A stretch of DNA of 64,000 bases, taken from Streptomyces finlayi. Its GTDB lineage: Bacteria > Actinomycetota > Actinomycetes > Streptomycetales > Streptomycetaceae. The first letter of the stretch is position 1, and each line of letters begins with the position of its first letter. The stretch is from NCBI RefSeq assembly GCF_014216315.1, contig NZ_CP045702.1, forward strand, positions 1,426,001-1,490,000. Direction: 5' to 3'. Of this stretch, positions 32,939-41,902 are shown one piece after another. The notes beneath the pieces are model-generated. The model saw only the letters and a program-made list of their open reading frames with translations, was not told the origin of the DNA and ran no database searches. The translations under genes and the position numbers were made by a program.

Positions 32939-34363
32939 TCAGCGTCGCAGGGTGAGGACGCCCGGCCGCCACGGCAGTCGGTTGTATTCGCCGCCCGCGT
33001 TGGGGTCCTTGCCCTGGTAGAGGAACTGCAGGTTGCAGGGGTCGATGGTCATGGTCTGGTCGGGGTTGTCGCGGACCAGGTCACCGTGACTGATGTCGTT
33101 GGTCCAGGTGGCGCCGCTGTTGGCCTTGCCCGCGAAGGGGTTGCTCTCACCGGCGGCCTGCGGGGTCCACGACCCGTTCAGGCTGGAGGCCGTGAAGGAT
33201 CGGAAGTAGCGCCCGTTCGCGCCCATCGCCTCGACGATCATGAGGTACTGGTTCTGGCCCTGAACCTTGTAGACCTGTACGCCCTCGAAGAGGTTGGCCT
33301 TCGTGTCGCTCATGATCGTCGTGTACGACGAGCCGAAGCTGCCCGGGAAGTTCCCGATCGGCATGCTCGCCCGGTAGATCCTGCCGTTGTCACCGGCGAA
33401 AAACAGGTACATGTTCTGGCTGTCGGCGATCAGGGTCTGGTCGATCGGGCCGGTGTCGGAGCCGGAGATGCTCCCGGTGAACAGCGGCTGCGGGGAGGAC
33501 CAGCCGTTGGGGTCGGTGGGGTCGCTCGACGTGCGGTAGATGAAGGGCCACGCACCCCACTGGTACGCCAGCACCCAGATGTTCTTGGGCGCGAAGTAGA
33601 ACAGCGTGGGCGCCACCGCGGCCTGGCTCATCCCGGTCTGGCCGGCCGACGCCATGTCCGACCAGTTCGTGAAGGGACCGAACATCATCGAGCCGTACGA
33701 CGATCCCGACACGTTCGACGCGTAGACCAGGTGCCTGCCGTTGTGCGTCACGGTGGTGAAGTCCTTCACCGCGGCCCACCCGTTCGCCGGCTGCGCCAGC
33801 ACACCCGTCGACGACCAGCGGTACGCCGACGGAAGAGAACACGTGCCGTCCGTCGGCGGCGTCCCGGTCAGACCGCTCCACTTCTGGTTGCTGCCGCCGT
33901 TGCACGTCCACAGCTGCACCGCCGTGCCGTTGGCCGTACCGGCGCCCGCGACCTCCAGGCACAGCCCGGACTCCACGCCGACGACCGTGCCGTCGGAGTT
34001 CACCCGCCACTGCTGGTTCGCGCCGCCGGAACAACTCCAGATCTGCACCCGGGTGCCGGCCGTGGTGGCGTGGCCCGGAACATCCAGGCACTTGTCGCCG
34101 TACACCGTCAACTGGTTGGCGTCCGTCAACGTCCACTGCTGGTTGGTCCCGCTCCAGCAGTCGTAGATCTGCAGGTAGGTGCCGTCGGTCTGGACGGCGC
34201 CCGGCACATCGAGACACCGGCCCGAACCGACACCGCGCAAGGCGCCACTGGCAGCCGCCTGAGCCGGGGTGGCGACGAGCATCGCCGCCACCGCGGCCAG
34301 GGCCGCGACCACGGCGGCGAGCACCGCGGACGGATGCCTGCGGCTGAAACTTCCTCCGTGCAT
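32939..34363 (-). CDS. abfB: Secreted GH62 alpha-L-arabinofuranosidase with CBM13 lectin domain
   Basis: About 474 aa. Signal peptide: AVLAAVVAALAAVAAMLVATPAQAAA, cleavage near residue 37. An N-terminal ricin-type CBM13 of three repeats (GSGRCLDVPG, GDKCLDVPG, SGLCLEVAG, each followed by a GTNQQW-like motif) binds xylan. The C-terminal GH62 catalytic domain starts CSLPSAYRWSSTGVLAQP, with the expected acidic residues in AVKDFTTV, GPIDQTLIAD and EGVQVYKV. The enzyme removes arabinose side chains from arabinoxylan outside the cell. ATG 34363 has GAGGAAG 6 nt upstream. It is divergent from the GH10 xylanase gene with about 1.2 kb between them. Confidence 0.93.
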   Translation of the reverse strand: MHGGSFSRRHPSAVLAAVVAALAAVAAMLVATPAQAAASGALRGVGSGRCLDVPGAVQTDGTYLQIYDCWSGTNQQWTLTDANQLTVYGDKCLDVPGHATTAGTRVQIWSCSGGANQQWRVNSDGTVVGVESGLCLEVAGAGTANGTAVQLWTCNGGSNQKWSGLTGTPPTDGTCSLPSAYRWSSTGVLAQPANGWAAVKDFTTVTHNGRHLVYASNVSGSSYGSMMFGPFTNWSDMASAGQTGMSQAAVAPTLFYFAPKNIWVLAYQWGAWPFIYRTSSDPTDPNGWSSPQPLFTGSISGSDTGPIDQTLIADSQNMYLFFAGDNGRIYRASMPIGNFPGSFGSSYTTIMSDTKANLFEGVQVYKVQGQNQYLMIVEAMGANGRYFRSFTASSLNGSWTPQAAGESNPFAGKANSGATWTNDISHGDLVRDNPDQTMTIDPCNLQFLYQGKDPNAGGEYNRLPWRPGVLTLRR

Positions 34364-34580
34364 GGGGACTTCCTCAACCTTGAGTGGACGGTTCCGGGTG
34401 GCCTCGTCAGAGGTTGCCCGGACTGTCGGTGTGGTGCGGTGTGCAGCGATCTGTGAGCACCACGGCGTACCGCGGCATTGGCGAGGTCATGACATACGCG
34501 CACGGCACGACTCCTGGCGGCACCGCGTTCGGGCGGTGCGACCCGGAGTCGCCCTGCTGCGCGATGGAGCGACTCGACAC

Positions 34581-34596
34581 GTTCGTAATATCGAAC
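34581..34596. promoter_or_regulatory. Operator-like inverted repeat upstream of the GH62 gene
   Basis: GTTCG-TAATAT-CGAAC: 5-bp inverted arms around an AT-rich centre, about 220 bp upstream of the arabinofuranosidase start. The AT-rich centre and symmetric arms stand out in this 70% G+C context and resemble LacI/ROK-type sugar-repressor sites. Function inferred. Confidence 0.45.
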
Positions 34597-35033
34597 AAGG
34601 GTCGAGGTATCGATCGCCCCTAATGATAGGGAGCCGGCGAACGGCGTCAATACCTCTCACATGTGTCGCTGTCGACGCCGAAACATTTACGAGAACCCAA
34701 GCGCGAAACGTCGCACGTCACACCAGCCGGCGGCCGGGTCGCACCACACTTGGCGCCGAATGGAGGTGGTCCAGCGCGGCCCGGACACCAAAGGGTTCAC
34801 GTCGGCGCCGACGCGGTGTCTCGGCGAGCAGACCTTCGGGACCGTCGCTGTCGCGCCGACCGGAGACACTCCGGAGGTGCGCGATACGGCTCGCCAGCCC
34901 AACGGCCCGCACGGAGAAGGGAAGTTGGGCAAGAGGCGCCCGCACGCTCGTCCCCGACCCCGACCCCGACCCCGGCCCTGCGGCATCCGACGGCGGCGGC
35001 GCCGGGGGTTCGCCGTCCGACTCACCGGAATCC

Positions 35034-35044
35034 CGAAAGTTTCG
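35034..35044. promoter_or_regulatory. CGAAAGTTTCG xylan-regulon operator-like motif
   Basis: A perfect palindrome CGAAA-G-TTTCG, the pattern described for conserved elements upstream of Streptomyces xylanase genes (BxlR/XlnR-type LacI repressor sites). A related GAAACTTTTC follows at 35056-35065. It lies about 490 bp before the xylanase start. The link to xylan induction rests on the motif's known use in the genus. Confidence 0.6.
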
Positions 35045-35076
35045 AACGGGGGACAGAAACTTTTCCTGCGGGGAGT

Positions 35077-35096
35077 ATTGACGATGCATCGTCAAT
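35077..35096. promoter_or_regulatory. Perfect 20-bp palindrome upstream of the xylanase gene
   Basis: ATTGACGATGCATCGTCAAT is fully self-complementary and includes TTGACG, a good -35 hexamer, so a dimeric repressor bound here could block the promoter. It follows the CGAAAGTTTCG motif by 32 bp. Confidence 0.6.
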
Positions 35097-35420
35097 GCCT
35101 CAAGTATTCCTTTCTGGGAAACCGGCCACAGCTCGACACTTCGAAGCGCACCGGCCTTGGGCAGTCCGTGCCGCACGGCAGATCCACGCACCACCGCACT
35201 GCAGATCCGCACACCGAAGCACCTGCGCCACCCCGTTTCGTTCCGGTGAGGTTCGCACCAGCGCATCCTGGCTCTTCACGCAGCTGGAGAGGTACGCGAC
35301 GCCGCGTGGCGGTCCCCCGGCTGAGCCGCGATGGAGTACCCCCGTGCCTGTGTCGAAGACCGTCCCGTCCCATGACCGCGGTGTCCGGTGATTCCGTGCT
35401 GCCCGGTCTCCGGCCCGCCC

Positions 35421-35460
35421 CGTCCGTCCGTCCGTCCGTCCGTCTGTCCGTCCGTCCGTC
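35421..35460 (+). repeat. Tetranucleotide repeat (CGTC x10, one variant unit)
   Basis: Ten units of CGTC (the seventh is TGTC) in the leader of the xylanase gene, 74 bp before its start codon. It could change length by slippage and alter spacing or mRNA structure; it encodes nothing recognisable. Confidence 0.9.
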
Positions 35461-35533
35461 CGCCGAATGGGAGCGGACGACGCAATCCCCTGCGCTTCAG
35501 TCCTTCCGTGATTTCTACCTTGGAGGCACAGTC

Positions 35534-36964
35534 ATGGGCTCGTATGCCCTTCCCAGACCCGTTGTCCGCCGGAAGATCCGCAGCCTGCTGTTGGCGCTGG
35601 TCGCCGGCGTCCTCGTTGCGGTCGCCGCACTGGTCGCGCCGCCGAGCGCACACGCCGCCGAGAGCACGCTCGGCGCCGCAGCGGCGCAGAGCGGCCGCTA
35701 CTTCGGCACCGCCATCGCCTCGGGCAGGCTGGGCGACTCGACGTACACGACGATCGCAGGCCGTGAGTTCAACTCGGTGACGGCCGAGAACGAGATGAAG
35801 ATCGACGCCACCGAACCGCAGCGGGGCCAGTTCAACTTCACCGCCGCTGACCGCGTCTACAACTGGGCGGTGCAGAACGGCAAGCAGGTGCGCGGCCACA
35901 CCCTGGCCTGGCACTCCCAGCAGCCCGGCTGGATGCAGAGCCTCAGCGGCAGCACACTGCGCCAGGCGATGAATGACCACATCAACGGCGTGATGGCCCA
36001 CTACAAGGGCAAGATCGCCCAGTGGGACGTCGTGAACGAGGCCTTCGCCGACGGCAGTTCGGGAGCCCGGCGGGACTCCAACCTGCAACGCACCGGCAAC
36101 GACTGGATCGAGGTCGCCTTCCGCACCGCGCGCGCCGCCGACCCGGCGGCCAAGCTCTGCTACAACGACTACAACGTCGAGGACTGGACCTGGGCCAAGA
36201 CCCAGGCCATGTACGCCATGGTCCGGGACTTCAAGCAGCGCGGCGTGCCGATCGACTGCGTCGGCTTCCAGTCGCACTTCAACAGCGGCAGCCCCTACAA
36301 CGGCAACTTCCGCACCACTCTGCAGAACTTCGCCGCCCTCGGCGTCGACGTGGCCATCACCGAACTCGACATCCAGGGCGCCCCGGCCTCGACCTACGCC
36401 AACGTGACCAACGACTGCCTGGCCGTCCCGCGCTGCCTCGGCATCACCGTCTGGGGCGTGCGCGACACCGACTCCTGGCGATCGGAGCAGACGCCGCTGC
36501 TGTTCAACGGTGACGGCAGCAAGAAGCCCGCCTACACCGCCGTCCTCGACGCACTCAACGGCGGCTCCACCACGCCCCCTGCGGATTCCGGACAGATCAG
36601 GGGCGCCGGTTCGGGCCGCTGCCTGGACGTGCCCGGCACCAGCACCACCGACGGCACCCAGCTCCACCTGTGGGACTGCCACGGCGGCACCAACCAGCAG
36701 TGGACGTACACCGACGTCGGCGAGCTCAGGGTCTACGGCAACAAGTGCCTGGACGCCGCCGGCACCGGCAACGGCTCCAAAGTCCAGATCTACAGCTGCT
36801 GGGGCGGCGACAACCAGAAATGGCGCCTCAACTCTGACGGATCCATCGTCGGCGTCCAGTCCGGCCTCTGCCTCGACGCCGTCGCGGGCGGCACCGCCAA
36901 CGGAACCCTGATCCAGCTCTACTCCTGCTCGAACGGCAGCAACCAACGCTGGACCCGGACCTGA
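35534..36964 (+). CDS. xlnA: Secreted GH10 endo-1,4-beta-xylanase with CBM13 lectin domain
   Basis: About 476 aa, close in plan and length to S. lividans XlnA. The signal peptide (RRKIRSLLLALVAGVLVAVAALV...AHAA) is followed by the GH10 catalytic domain starting ESTLGAAAAQSGRYFGTAI. The acid/base Glu is in WDVVNEAF and the nucleophile Glu in AITELDIQG. A short Pro/Thr linker (GGSTTPPADSG) leads to a three-repeat ricin-type CBM13 (GSGRCLDVPG, GNKCLDAAG, SGLCLDAVA with QQW/QKW motifs). The enzyme cleaves the xylan backbone outside the cell and should work with the divergent GH62 debranching enzyme. ATG 35534 has TGGAGG 7 nt upstream. Confidence 0.95.
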   Translation: MGSYALPRPVVRRKIRSLLLALVAGVLVAVAALVAPPSAHAAESTLGAAAAQSGRYFGTAIASGRLGDSTYTTIAGREFNSVTAENEMKIDATEPQRGQFNFTAADRVYNWAVQNGKQVRGHTLAWHSQQPGWMQSLSGSTLRQAMNDHINGVMAHYKGKIAQWDVVNEAFADGSSGARRDSNLQRTGNDWIEVAFRTARAADPAAKLCYNDYNVEDWTWAKTQAMYAMVRDFKQRGVPIDCVGFQSHFNSGSPYNGNFRTTLQNFAALGVDVAITELDIQGAPASTYANVTNDCLAVPRCLGITVWGVRDTDSWRSEQTPLLFNGDGSKKPAYTAVLDALNGGSTTPPADSGQIRGAGSGRCLDVPGTSTTDGTQLHLWDCHGGTNQQWTYTDVGELRVYGNKCLDAAGTGNGSKVQIYSCWGGDNQKWRLNSDGSIVGVQSGLCLDAVAGGTANGTLIQLYSCSNGSNQRWTRT

Positions 36965-36989
36965 CGGGACCTGCCACCAACGAAAGGGC

Positions 36990-37200
36990 GCATCGATGAC
37001 GGCCTGCGGTGCGGCTTCTCCCGCCCCTCCACGAAGTCGTCGTTGATGGTCCCGGGTCGCCGCCGTAGTGGCGGCGACCCTCGCGATCGGCATACTCGCC
37101 GCGGTGAATCCGGCGCCCGCCGAGGCGGCGACGGTGGACACCGGCAGTGGGCCGACCACAACGGGGCCAACCAACAGCGGCAGACGATCAAGCTGTCGTC
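36990..37200 (+). pseudogene. Remnant of a third secreted CBM13 protein
   Basis: After the xylanase stop, one frame reads VAATLAIGILAAVNPAPAEAA, a clear signal-peptide core, and a neighbouring frame at about 37140-37165 reads QWADHNGANQQ, a ricin-lectin repeat end. The two pieces are in different frames and too close together, so this is a decayed secreted glycosidase or lectin gene cut down to its ends. No intact start or catalytic region remains. Confidence 0.4.
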
Positions 37201-37412
37201 CGGCGGCGGACGCGGGAGCACGTCCTTGCGCAGGGGAGGGCGCGGGGCAAGGAGCACGCCTTCATGCACCGCAGGTCAGCCCGGCCAAGGGCTCGTTGCC
37301 GCAGGCGGTGTATTCGAAGACCGAGATGCCCACCGCGACGCCCACCATGATGAGCACCGCTGCCGGCGGCGCGATCCGGATGGTCGCGAGCAGGAGTCCT
37401 CCCGCGCAGGGA

Positions 37413-38024
37413 TCAGTCCGTCGAGGGGACGCCCAGGATGGCGTGCATACCGCGCAGCGCCCAGTCTTCCGTCTGGTTGTCGCCGTGAAGAAGTCTCGCC
37501 GGGGTGATGCCGGAAGCCAGGGACTCCAGCCCGAAGACGACCTGGGGCGCGTCCGTCCGGTGCGGGAGGTCCCCGGCGGCGACGGCGGCGCCGATGTCAC
37601 GGCGAAGGGTGTCCCGCCAGCGGGCGCGGCCCTCGGCGATCCGGTCGTGCACAGCGCCGGTGCGACCGTCGTAGTCGTATGTGACCTGGGTGAGCAGGCA
37701 GCCCCCGGAGTAGCCCGGATCGACGGCGTAGCGCACCCAGGACGCGCAGACGGCCAACAGCCGCGGCAGCCCCGCATCGAGGTGGCGCACCGGTTGCCAG
37801 ACCCGGGTGCGGAAGTCCTCCAGGACCAGTTCCACTGTCTCCAGCTGCAGCTTCTCCTTGCTGCGGAACTGGCCGATCACCCCCGCCTTGCTCATCCCCA
37901 GCCGCTCCGCGAGCCGACCGATGGTGACGCTGTCCAGGCCCTCCACTGAAGCGAGTTCGCCGGCGGCGCGCAGTACCGATCGCCGGGTCTCGAGCGCTGC
38001 CTGAGCCGATGCACGTCCTGCCAT
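37413..38024 (-). CDS. TetR family regulator divergent from an MFS exporter
   Basis: About 203 aa. N-terminal helix-turn-helix: RSVLRAAGELASVEGLDSVTIGRLAERLGMSKAGVIGQFRSKEKLQ. The C-terminal domain (YSGGCLLTQVTYDYDGRTGAVHDRIAE) fits the TetR_C_16/YcdC-like group. ATG 38024 lacks a ribosome binding site. It is divergently transcribed from the MFS exporter gene, with a 67-bp shared promoter region holding repeated ACGAYCGTAC motifs. It probably represses both genes until an exporter substrate binds. Confidence 0.9.
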   Translation of the reverse strand: MAGRASAQAALETRRSVLRAAGELASVEGLDSVTIGRLAERLGMSKAGVIGQFRSKEKLQLETVELVLEDFRTRVWQPVRHLDAGLPRLLAVCASWVRYAVDPGYSGGCLLTQVTYDYDGRTGAVHDRIAEGRARWRDTLRRDIGAAVAAGDLPHRTDAPQVVFGLESLASGITPARLLHGDNQTEDWALRGMHAILGVPSTD

Positions 38025-38040
38025 GCCCGACAGTTTAGCA

Positions 38041-38084
38041 AACGACCGTACGGCATTGACGTACGAACGATCGTACTCTTAAAT
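38041..38084 (+). promoter_or_regulatory. Promoter and repeated operator half-sites for the MFS exporter
   Basis: TTGACG (38056-38061), a 17-nt spacer and TTAAAT (38079-38084) form a sigma-70-like promoter. Transcription would begin about 7 nt later, at or next to ATG 38092, so the mRNA is probably leaderless. ACGACCGTAC (38042-38051) and ACGATCGTAC (38067-38076 region) are near-identical repeats flanking the -35 box and are likely TetR binding sites. Confidence 0.65.
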
Positions 38085-38091
38085 CCTCGCC

Positions 38092-39528
38092 ATGACGCCT
38101 TCCACCTCCACTCGTCGCGCCTCCGTCGCCCTGGTACTCGCCTGCGCGGGCACCTTCCTGAGCTTTCTCGACGCCACCGTGACCAACTTGGCGGTCCCGC
38201 CGATCGCGGACGACTTCGACGTCTCGCTGACCACCGTCTCGTGGGTCGCCACCGCCTATATGATCCCCTTCGCCGCCATGCTCGCCCCGGCCGGGCCGCT
38301 GGCCGACGCGGTCGGCCGTGCCCGTCTGTTCCTGATCGGCGTCGCCGTCTTCACGGCGTCGTCGCTGCTGATCGCCGTGGCCCCGACCCTGCCCGTGCTG
38401 CTCGGCGCCCGCGCCGTCCAGGGCCTGGCGGCGGCTCTGCTGGTACCCGCCTCGCTGGGGCTGGTACTCGCGGAGATCCCCGCCGAACGCAGGCGCGCCG
38501 CGATCGGCATGTGGAGCGCTGCGGGCGCGCTGGCCGCCGCCGCGGGACCAGCCCTCGGCGGCGTCATGGTCGAGGTGCTCGACTGGCGAGCGCTGTTCTG
38601 CCTCAACCTGCCGGTGGGCGTCTGGGTGCTGATCGCCGGAAGGAAGCTGCTGACCGGCGAGTCCCGCACCGGCCGGGGGCCCGACCTCGCAGGCGGCCTG
38701 CTGCTCGCCCTGTGCGTCGGCTCGGCGGTGTACGGCCTGACGCAGGGCCCCGGCCACGGCTGGTCCTCGGTGTACGTGCTGGCCGCCTCCGGCGTCACCG
38801 TGCTCTCGGGCGTGGCGACCGTGATGCGGGCGCTTCGGCATCGGCGACCGGCGCTGCGACTCGACCTCTTCCACAGCAGGTCCTTCGCCGTCGCGAGCGG
38901 CGTCTCCCTCGCGTACGGCACCGCACTGTTCACCTCGATGCTGCTCGGCGTGCTCTTCCTGACCGACGCCTGGAACTACTCCGCCCTGGAGGCCGGCCTC
39001 GCGATGAGCCCGGCGGCGCTCGTGACCGCCGTGGTCGCCATCGGCATCGGACGGCTGCGCATCGCCCTCACCCCACGCACGACGGTGGCGGCGGGCTCGG
39101 TCCTCGTCGCCGCCTCAACGGCCGCCCTGGCCCTGCTGATCGACACCGAGCCACACTTCTGGACGCTCTGGTTGCCGGCCGGAACGGTGATGGGAGTCGG
39201 CGTCGGCATGGCCACCGTCGGCATCTCCAGCGCCGCCACCTTCTCCGTCGCGCCCCAGCACTTCGCCGCCGGGACGGGCATGGTCATGGCGGCACGCCAG
39301 GTCGGCGGCGGCCTCGGCATCACCGCCACGGCCGTGATCATCGCGGAGGTCTCGGGCACGGGCGCGGAACCTTACGCCGCCGTGTACTGGTTCGCCACCG
39401 CCGTCACCCTGGCCGCCGCCGCCGGCGGTCTCGCCCTGCGCGTCGCGGCCCCACCCCTGCCGCACCCCGCAACCGCGGCCGACCGGTCCCCGGCCGCCGC
39501 CCGGATACTCGAAGGAGACCAGCGATGA
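38092..39528 (+). CDS. DHA2-type (EmrB/QacA) MFS drug exporter
   Basis: About 478 aa, about 14 hydrophobic segments. The MFS motifs are present: LSFLDATVTNLAVPPIADDF in helix 1 (motif D1), the loop GPLADAVGRARLFLIG (motif A) and the antiporter motif C-like GPALGGVMVEVLDWRALF. It should be a proton-driven exporter of drugs or secondary metabolites. It begins at or just after its predicted transcription start, overlaps the following SGNH hydrolase gene by 4 nt, and is divergent from a TetR gene that probably represses it. Confidence 0.92.
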   Translation: MTPSTSTRRASVALVLACAGTFLSFLDATVTNLAVPPIADDFDVSLTTVSWVATAYMIPFAAMLAPAGPLADAVGRARLFLIGVAVFTASSLLIAVAPTLPVLLGARAVQGLAAALLVPASLGLVLAEIPAERRRAAIGMWSAAGALAAAAGPALGGVMVEVLDWRALFCLNLPVGVWVLIAGRKLLTGESRTGRGPDLAGGLLLALCVGSAVYGLTQGPGHGWSSVYVLAASGVTVLSGVATVMRALRHRRPALRLDLFHSRSFAVASGVSLAYGTALFTSMLLGVLFLTDAWNYSALEAGLAMSPAALVTAVVAIGIGRLRIALTPRTTVAAGSVLVAASTAALALLIDTEPHFWTLWLPAGTVMGVGVGMATVGISSAATFSVAPQHFAAGTGMVMAARQVGGGLGITATAVIIAEVSGTGAEPYAAVYWFATAVTLAAAAGGLALRVAAPPLPHPATAADRSPAAARILEGDQR

Positions 39529-40226
39529 CCTCCCAGCCGCACCGGACCCCCGTCCAGGATCTGGCCGCCAACCCCGCCGCCGAGTTGTCCGACCCGTACT
39601 GCATGACCCCGGACGCCGCAGCCGAACTGCTCCGCGATCTCCCGTGGAACCGGCTGGCCGTGGCGGGCGACAGTGTCACCGCCGGCGTGATGGACCCCCT
39701 CCCCGGCTACCGCGACCGATCCTTCGCCGACCGCTTCACCGACGCCCTCGCCGCCACACGCCCCGGCTTCGCCGCGGTCAACCTGGCCACGCCTTACCTG
39801 CTTCTCGACGAGATCCGGGACCAGCAGCTCGGCCCTGCCCTGGAGTTCGAGCCGGACGTAGTGATGGTGAGCGCAGGCGGCAACGACGCCTTCCGCGGTT
39901 TCGACCCGGAGAAGCTGCGGGCCGAACTGGCCTCGTTCCTGACACCCCTCGCCGAGAGCGGCGCCCTTGTCATCACCATCGGTCTGTTCGACCTCGCCCG
40001 GTCGGGCCTCGTCCCGCCGGAACACGCCGACGGCATGGCCCGCCGCTTCGACGAGCTCGACCGCATCACCGCCGGCCTGGCACGCGCACTCGGCGGCGTC
40101 CACGTCGACACCCACCACCACCCGCTCGCCGCCGACCCGGGCATCTACTCCACCGACCGCATCCATGCCAACGCCCGCGGTCACGCGGTCGCCTTCGCCG
40201 CCATCGCAACCACCCTGGCCCAGTAG
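39525..40226 (+). CDS. SGNH/GDSL family hydrolase
   Basis: About 233 aa. Block I is AVAGDSVTAGVMD (Ser nucleophile), block III has GGNDAF, and block V is STDRIHANARGH with the Asp-x-x-His of the catalytic triad. No signal peptide is seen, so it is probably a cytoplasmic esterase or lipase. ATG 39525 overlaps the exporter stop (ATGA), so it is coupled to the MFS gene; it may modify the exported compound. The stop codon lies inside a 59-bp repeat copy that begins here. Confidence 0.88.
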   Translation: MTSQPHRTPVQDLAANPAAELSDPYCMTPDAAAELLRDLPWNRLAVAGDSVTAGVMDPLPGYRDRSFADRFTDALAATRPGFAAVNLATPYLLLDEIRDQQLGPALEFEPDVVMVSAGGNDAFRGFDPEKLRAELASFLTPLAESGALVITIGLFDLARSGLVPPEHADGMARRFDELDRITAGLARALGGVHVDTHHHPLAADPGIYSTDRIHANARGHAVAFAAIATTLAQ

Positions 40227-40279
40227 GGTCAGGGACTGGCGCGGTGGCTGGCGCTCCGTTTCCGGTCCCCGCCGCTTCA
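40221..40279. repeat. Direct repeat copy 1 (group II intron-like hairpin segment)
   Basis: Begins CAGTAGGG and ends CCCCGCCGCTTCA, about 88% identical to 43009-43068 and in the same orientation. The unit folds by GGGACTGG/CCGGTCCC. It overlaps the last two codons of the SGNH hydrolase gene. The two copies share both boundaries, and sequence outside them is unrelated. Confidence 0.8.
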
Positions 40280-40964
40280 TCCTCCAATGAGTCGCCCGCT
40301 TGGGGCAGTTGGGCGGGCACTACCACGAACCGAGTTGGGTGCAGATCTTTGAGGGTCTGGCCCACCTGCGGTTTTGTACGGATCGAGTCCATCGTCGCCA
40401 CGGAGCCATCGCGGCCGACCTGCCCGTCCGTCTCTCACGGCACCCGTTCGTCCGCGTCGGCACCGAATGGCCGGGCGCAACTGACGCGGCGTAGCGGTGC
40501 TGGACCACGAACCCGCGTCCCCGCCGGCCACGGACGGAACGCCCCCGTATGGAGTGCGTGATCGAGTCCGTGGTGACCAAGCGTTTGGGCGCTCTGCCCG
40601 TCGCTGCCGGGTTTCTGCGCCGGCTGGATGTTGCGGGGATCGTCGATGCTCTTTGCCCGCCCGATCCCCGGGCGGAGCTGACGCACAGCCAGGTGATCGA
40701 GGTGCTGGTGGCCAACCGGGAGCCGGCCCGCCGGGCCGCGGCCGCCCGCGGCGAAAGCAAGGGCCAAAAGACCCGCCGCCCCCGCTGGACGCTCGCCCGG
40801 TGAGCCGTACGCGGCCGCGCTGGGGGACGACCACCGGGGAGTCGTCGCCCGCCGCGCGGCCGCAGGAGTTCGATGAGAACTGCACGATGCGGCGATGAGC
40901 ATTCCCGGCCCGGCCGGTCTACCGTTCGTCAAGTGATCAGAAACCGCGAAGCAGGAGGAGCGAC
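40280..40964. other. Mobile-element debris
   Basis: About 680 bp without an intact gene. It contains an IS transposase scrap (40549-40716). The rest holds no recognised feature; open frames on both strands lack start signals. Confidence 0.5.
40549..40716 (+). pseudogene. 5' fragment of an IS1634-like transposase gene
   Basis: The frame reads LGALPVAAGFLRRLDVAGIV, then DALCPPDPRAELTHSQVIEVLVANR, the typical start of IS4-superfamily (IS1634-type) transposases found in Streptomyces. Similarity stops after VANR, and the frame then runs into unrelated Arg-rich sequence and a stop at 40803. The catalytic DDE region and terminal repeats are absent. Confidence 0.6.
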
Positions 40965-41612
40965 ATGAGCCAGTTGCTGCGGGTCCAGAACTTCACCGTC
41001 TCGAGCGACGGGTTCGGCGCCGGCGAGGGCCAGAGCCTCGAGAAGCCTTTCGGCCATGCCGATCCGGGGAACTTGCTCGCGTGGGCCTTTGCCACCGACC
41101 ACCCACCCATCAACCGCTCCGAACCTGGTGGCAGCCGAGGTCTGGACGACTACTTCACGCGGGACTACGCCCGCAACATCGGCGCCGAGATCATGGGCCG
41201 CAACAAGTTCGGACCGCAGCGCGGGCCCTGGCAGGACGACGAGTGGCAGGGGTGGTGGGGTGACGAGCCCCCGTTCCACACGCCGGTGTTCGTCATGACG
41301 CACCACAACCGCCCGTCGTTCACGCTCTCCGACACAACGTTCCACTTCGTCGACGGCGACCCGGCCGCGGTGCTCGCCCAGGCGAAGGAGGCGGCTCAGG
41401 GCCAGGACGTCCGGCTTGGCGGTGGGGCCACGATCATCCGGCAGTTCCTCGAGGCCGACCTCGTCGACACCTTGCATGTGGCGGTCGCGCCGACGAAGCT
41501 CGGCTCCGGGGCCCGGCTGTGGAAGTCCCCCGATGAGCTGCTCGACCGGTTCCACCAGGACGTCGTGCCCAGCCCGAGCGGCGTGACGCACCACCTGTTC
41601 TGGCGGAAGTGA
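40965..41612 (+). CDS. RibD C-terminal/dihydrofolate-reductase-fold protein
   Basis: About 215 aa. The DHFR/RibD-like fold is shown by VQNFTVSSDGF at the start, AEIMGRNKFGP, PVFVMTHHNRP, a DVRLGGGATIIRQFLEADLVDTLHVAVAP nucleotide-binding stretch and a C-terminal SGVTHHLFWRK. Family members reduce pterins, riboflavin precursors or unknown substrates with NADPH; the substrate here is unknown. ATG 40965 has GGAGGAG 6 nt upstream. It is flanked by mobile-element debris and the convergent heliorhodopsin gene. Confidence 0.87.
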   Translation: MSQLLRVQNFTVSSDGFGAGEGQSLEKPFGHADPGNLLAWAFATDHPPINRSEPGGSRGLDDYFTRDYARNIGAEIMGRNKFGPQRGPWQDDEWQGWWGDEPPFHTPVFVMTHHNRPSFTLSDTTFHFVDGDPAAVLAQAKEAAQGQDVRLGGGATIIRQFLEADLVDTLHVAVAPTKLGSGARLWKSPDELLDRFHQDVVPSPSGVTHHLFWRK

Positions 41613-41871
41613 GGCCGGACCAGCCAGCCGGCGCGGGCTCCGTCGCCGACGTCCAGCGGCGTCGGAGAAGCATTGAGCGAACACACTTGCGGATGCCGGG
41701 GGTTGAGCATGTAGGGCTGGCATGGGACCCAGCCTGATGCGGGCCGAGGTCCGGCGGCAGGCACAGATCCGGCGGGCTTGGTGCTGGTCATGAGGCGTGG
41801 TTCTCCTGTCGTGCCCTCTCAGGCCAACCCGCCGAAGCGGAACGTCTCACCCAAGGCTGACAGAGAGGGTG

Positions 41872-41889
41872 GGGGCCGGGAACGGCCCC
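41872..41889 (-). terminator. Terminator downstream of the heliorhodopsin gene
   Basis: GGGGCCG-GGAA-CGGCCCC: a perfect 7-bp stem with a tetraloop, ending 13 bp beyond the heliorhodopsin stop codon on the minus strand. Confidence 0.6.
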
Positions 41890-41902
41890 GGACGAAGGAG
41901 GT

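Larger units (their letters stand above)
34364..35533. other. Divergent regulatory region between GH62 and GH10 genes
   Basis: About 1.17 kb without a convincing gene. It holds operator-like motifs near 34581, 35034 and 35077 and a tetranucleotide repeat at 35421-35460 (each listed). Open frames across it lack ribosome binding sites and domains. Confidence 0.55.
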
